Shown here piece after piece: positions 4,280 to 5,815 of a stretch of DNA of 5,815 bases. Source of the stretch: Clostridia bacterium (GTDB taxonomy: Bacteria > Bacillota > Clostridia > Saccharofermentanales > UBA5734); NCBI GenBank assembly GCA_017997315.1, contig JAGOFF010000152.1, positions 1 to 5,815 on the forward strand. The letters are read 5' to 3'. The first letter of the stretch is position 1. Each line of letters opens with the position of its first letter. A model generated the notes under the pieces. The model was given only the letters and a program-made list of their open reading frames with translations. It searched no databases and had not been told where the DNA came from. Made by a program: the position numbers and the translations under genes.

Positions 4280-5815
4280 ATGATCGACTTGGACAAGCGC
4301 AAGAAAGAGTATGAAGAGAAAACCGGCCGCATCCCGTCGCGCGTCATCGTATGCGCGGGAACCGGCTGCGTCGCCAACGGTTCGCGCAAGGTGCACGACC
4401 GCATCGCGGAGTGCCTGCGCGCACGCGGGCTGGAGGTCGCGCTGAGCTTTTCGGACGACCACGGGGATGTCCTGATGTCCCGGAGCGGCTGTCAGGGATT
4501 CTGCCAGATCGGGCCGCTGGTCACGATCCTGCCCGAGGGCATCCTGTACACCCATGTCAAACCCGAAGATGCCGAGGAGATCGTCCAGACGACCCTCGTG
4601 GAAAAACGCGTGGTCGACCGGCTGGTGTTCCGCGAGCCCGACACCGGCGCGCACACCCCGATCTCGCACGACATCGGATTCTACCGCCGGCAGACCCGCA
4701 CCACGCTAAAACTGAGCGGATACATCGACGCGGAGGAGATCGACGAGTACATCGCGGTCGGTGGTTACTTCGGCGCGCGCCGCGCCTGCCTCGAGATGGA
4801 CGGACAGGAAGTCTGCCGGTTCATCATGGAGTCCGGACTCCGCGGACGCGGCGGCGGCGGATTCCCGACCGCGCGCAAATGGGAACTCACCCGGGTCCAG
4901 TCCGAGCCCAAGAAATATGTCATCTGCAACGGAGACGAGGGCGATCCCGGCGCGTTCATGGACCGCAGCCTCATGGAAGGCAACCCCCACGCGGTCATCG
5001 AAGGAATGCTGGTCGCGGCCCGCGCCATCGGAGCGGACGAGGGATATGTGTATGTCCGCGCGGAGTATCCGCTCGCGGTCGAACGCATGAGAAAGGCGGT
5101 CAAGGCCGCGCGGGAAGCCGGCATCCTGGGCAGCCGGGTGTTCGGGTCGGACCTCGATTTCGACATCACGGTCATGGAAGGCGCAGGCGCTTTCGTGTGC
5201 GGCGAGGAAACCGCACTGATCGCCTCGATCGAGGGCAACCGCGGCATGCCGTCGCCCAAACCCCCTTTCCCGGCACAGAGCGGACTGTTCGGAAAGCCGA
5301 CGGTCATCAACAATGTCGAGACCCTCGCGACCATCCCGGTCATCTTCCGGATGGGACCCGAAGAATACGCGTCCATCGGGACGGCGACCTCCAAGGGAAC
5401 CAAGACGTTCGCGCTGACCGGGCATGTCGCCAATACCGGACTGATCGAGGTCCCGTTCGGCACGACGCTGCGGACCATCATCAACGACATCGGCGGCGGC
5501 GTCGTCAACGACGACGGAACCCACTGCGGATGCGACTTCAAGGCGGTCCAGATCGGCGGTCCCTCGGGCGGCTGCCTGACGCAGGAGCACCTCGACCTCC
5601 CGCTCGACTATGAAAACCTCAAGAAAGCCGGCGCCATGGTCGGATCCGGCGGACTGGTCGCGATGAACCAGCAGACCTGCATGGTCTCGATCGCACGGTT
5701 CTTCATGCAGTTCACCCAGAACGAATCCTGCGGCAAGTGCGTGGTGTGCCGCGAAGGCACCCGGCAGATGCTCGCGCTGCTGGACGACATCATCGAGGGA
5801 CGCGCGGACGAGACC
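4280..5815 (+). CDS. nuoF: NuoF/HydB-type FMN- and NADH-binding subunit with N-terminal [2Fe-2S] domain (3' end cut by window)
   Basis: The frame is open from ATG 4280 to the window end, giving 512 residues. GGAGG (4266-4270) lies 9 nt upstream. Residues 20-105 form an extra thioredoxin-like [2Fe-2S] domain with Cys25, Cys30, Cys71 and Cys75. The NuoF core follows: the FMN loop LRGRGGGGFPTARKW (187-201), NADH/FMN motif CNGDEGDPGAFMDR (216-229), GAGAFVCGEETAL (301-313), GKPTVINNVETLA (338-350), the SLBB-type region with GGPSGGC (426-432), and the [4Fe-4S] motif ESCGKCVVCREGT (482-494; Cys484, 487, 490). The fourth cluster cysteine should lie past the window. Plain complex I NuoF lacks the N-terminal domain. 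HydB/HndC of NADH-dependent or bifurcating hydrogenases and some formate dehydrogenase beta subunits have it, usually with a C-terminal ferredoxin domain, giving about 600 residues. The product would oxidise or form NADH and exchange electrons with the NuoE-like subunit and a catalytic subunit that is not visible. The symbol hydB would suit equally. Confidence 0.93.
   Translation, partial: MIDLDKRKKEYEEKTGRIPSRVIVCAGTGCVANGSRKVHDRIAECLRARGLEVALSFSDDHGDVLMSRSGCQGFCQIGPLVTILPEGILYTHVKPEDAEEIVQTTLVEKRVVDRLVFREPDTGAHTPISHDIGFYRRQTRTTLKLSGYIDAEEIDEYIAVGGYFGARRACLEMDGQEVCRFIMESGLRGRGGGGFPTARKWELTRVQSEPKKYVICNGDEGDPGAFMDRSLMEGNPHAVIEGMLVAARAIGADEGYVYVRAEYPLAVERMRKAVKAAREAGILGSRVFGSDLDFDITVMEGAGAFVCGEETALIASIEGNRGMPSPKPPFPAQSGLFGKPTVINNVETLATIPVIFRMGPEEYASIGTATSKGTKTFALTGHVANTGLIEVPFGTTLRTIINDIGGGVVNDDGTHCGCDFKAVQIGGPSGGCLTQEHLDLPLDYENLKKAGAMVGSGGLVAMNQQTCMVSIARFFMQFTQNESCGKCVVCREGTRQMLALLDDIIEGRADET

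Noticed and set aside
4351..5613. 420-codon plus-strand frame inside the NuoF-like gene
   Set aside because: The Arg/Gly/Pro-rich translation has no motifs. The NuoF frame from 4280 carries every expected cofactor motif across the same bases.

Overview
The window looks like bacterial chromosome from an anaerobe. Base composition is GC-rich by eye, with mostly G or C at third codon positions. The genes have strong AGGAGG-type ribosome binding sites, and one promoter is of the sigma-70 kind. Anaerobic fermentation is suggested by a Rex redox repressor heading an operon of NuoE-like and NuoF-like flavin/iron-sulfur subunits. In many fermenters this pair belongs to an NADH-linked, often electron-bifurcating, [FeFe] hydrogenase. 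The phylum cannot be read from the sequence with confidence. An FAD_oxidored-type flavoprotein would fit Lentisphaerota/Kiritimatiellota, Clostridia or related anaerobes, but that is a guess. The strong Shine-Dalgarno sites argue mildly against Bacteroidota.

Layout. Bases 1-121 are a leader with no recognisable gene; it contains a possible anti-Shine-Dalgarno pairing. Bases 122-1471 (+) encode a cytosolic FAD-dependent oxidoreductase of unknown substrate. Converging on it, 27 bp away, is a two-gene minus-strand unit: a VOC (glyoxalase/bleomycin-resistance fold) metalloprotein (2741-2316) followed by a class I SAM-dependent methyltransferase (2275-1499). A 345-bp AT-richer intergenic region (2742-3086) separates this unit from the divergent rex operon. 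It carries a near-consensus promoter (TTGACA, 17 bp, TAGGAT), and immediately downstream, over the predicted start of transcription, an imperfect 21+6+21 bp inverted repeat built from four GATA-containing boxes.

The rex operon runs to the end of the window: rex (3087-3782), a NuoE/HydC-type [2Fe-2S] subunit (3769-4275, overlapping rex by 14 nt) and a NuoF/HydB-type FMN/NADH subunit (4280 to beyond 5815, cut by the window edge). A plausible working model is that Rex senses NADH/NAD+ and tunes its own operon. The E and F subunits would then pass electrons between NADH and a catalytic subunit, probably a hydrogenase, encoded just outside the window. The catalytic partner is not visible, so formate dehydrogenase or another NADH-linked enzyme cannot be excluded.

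No mobile element, CRISPR array, RNA gene or clearly new system was found. The most interesting unexplained structure is the operator-like repeat before rex, which does not resemble the classical Rex box.
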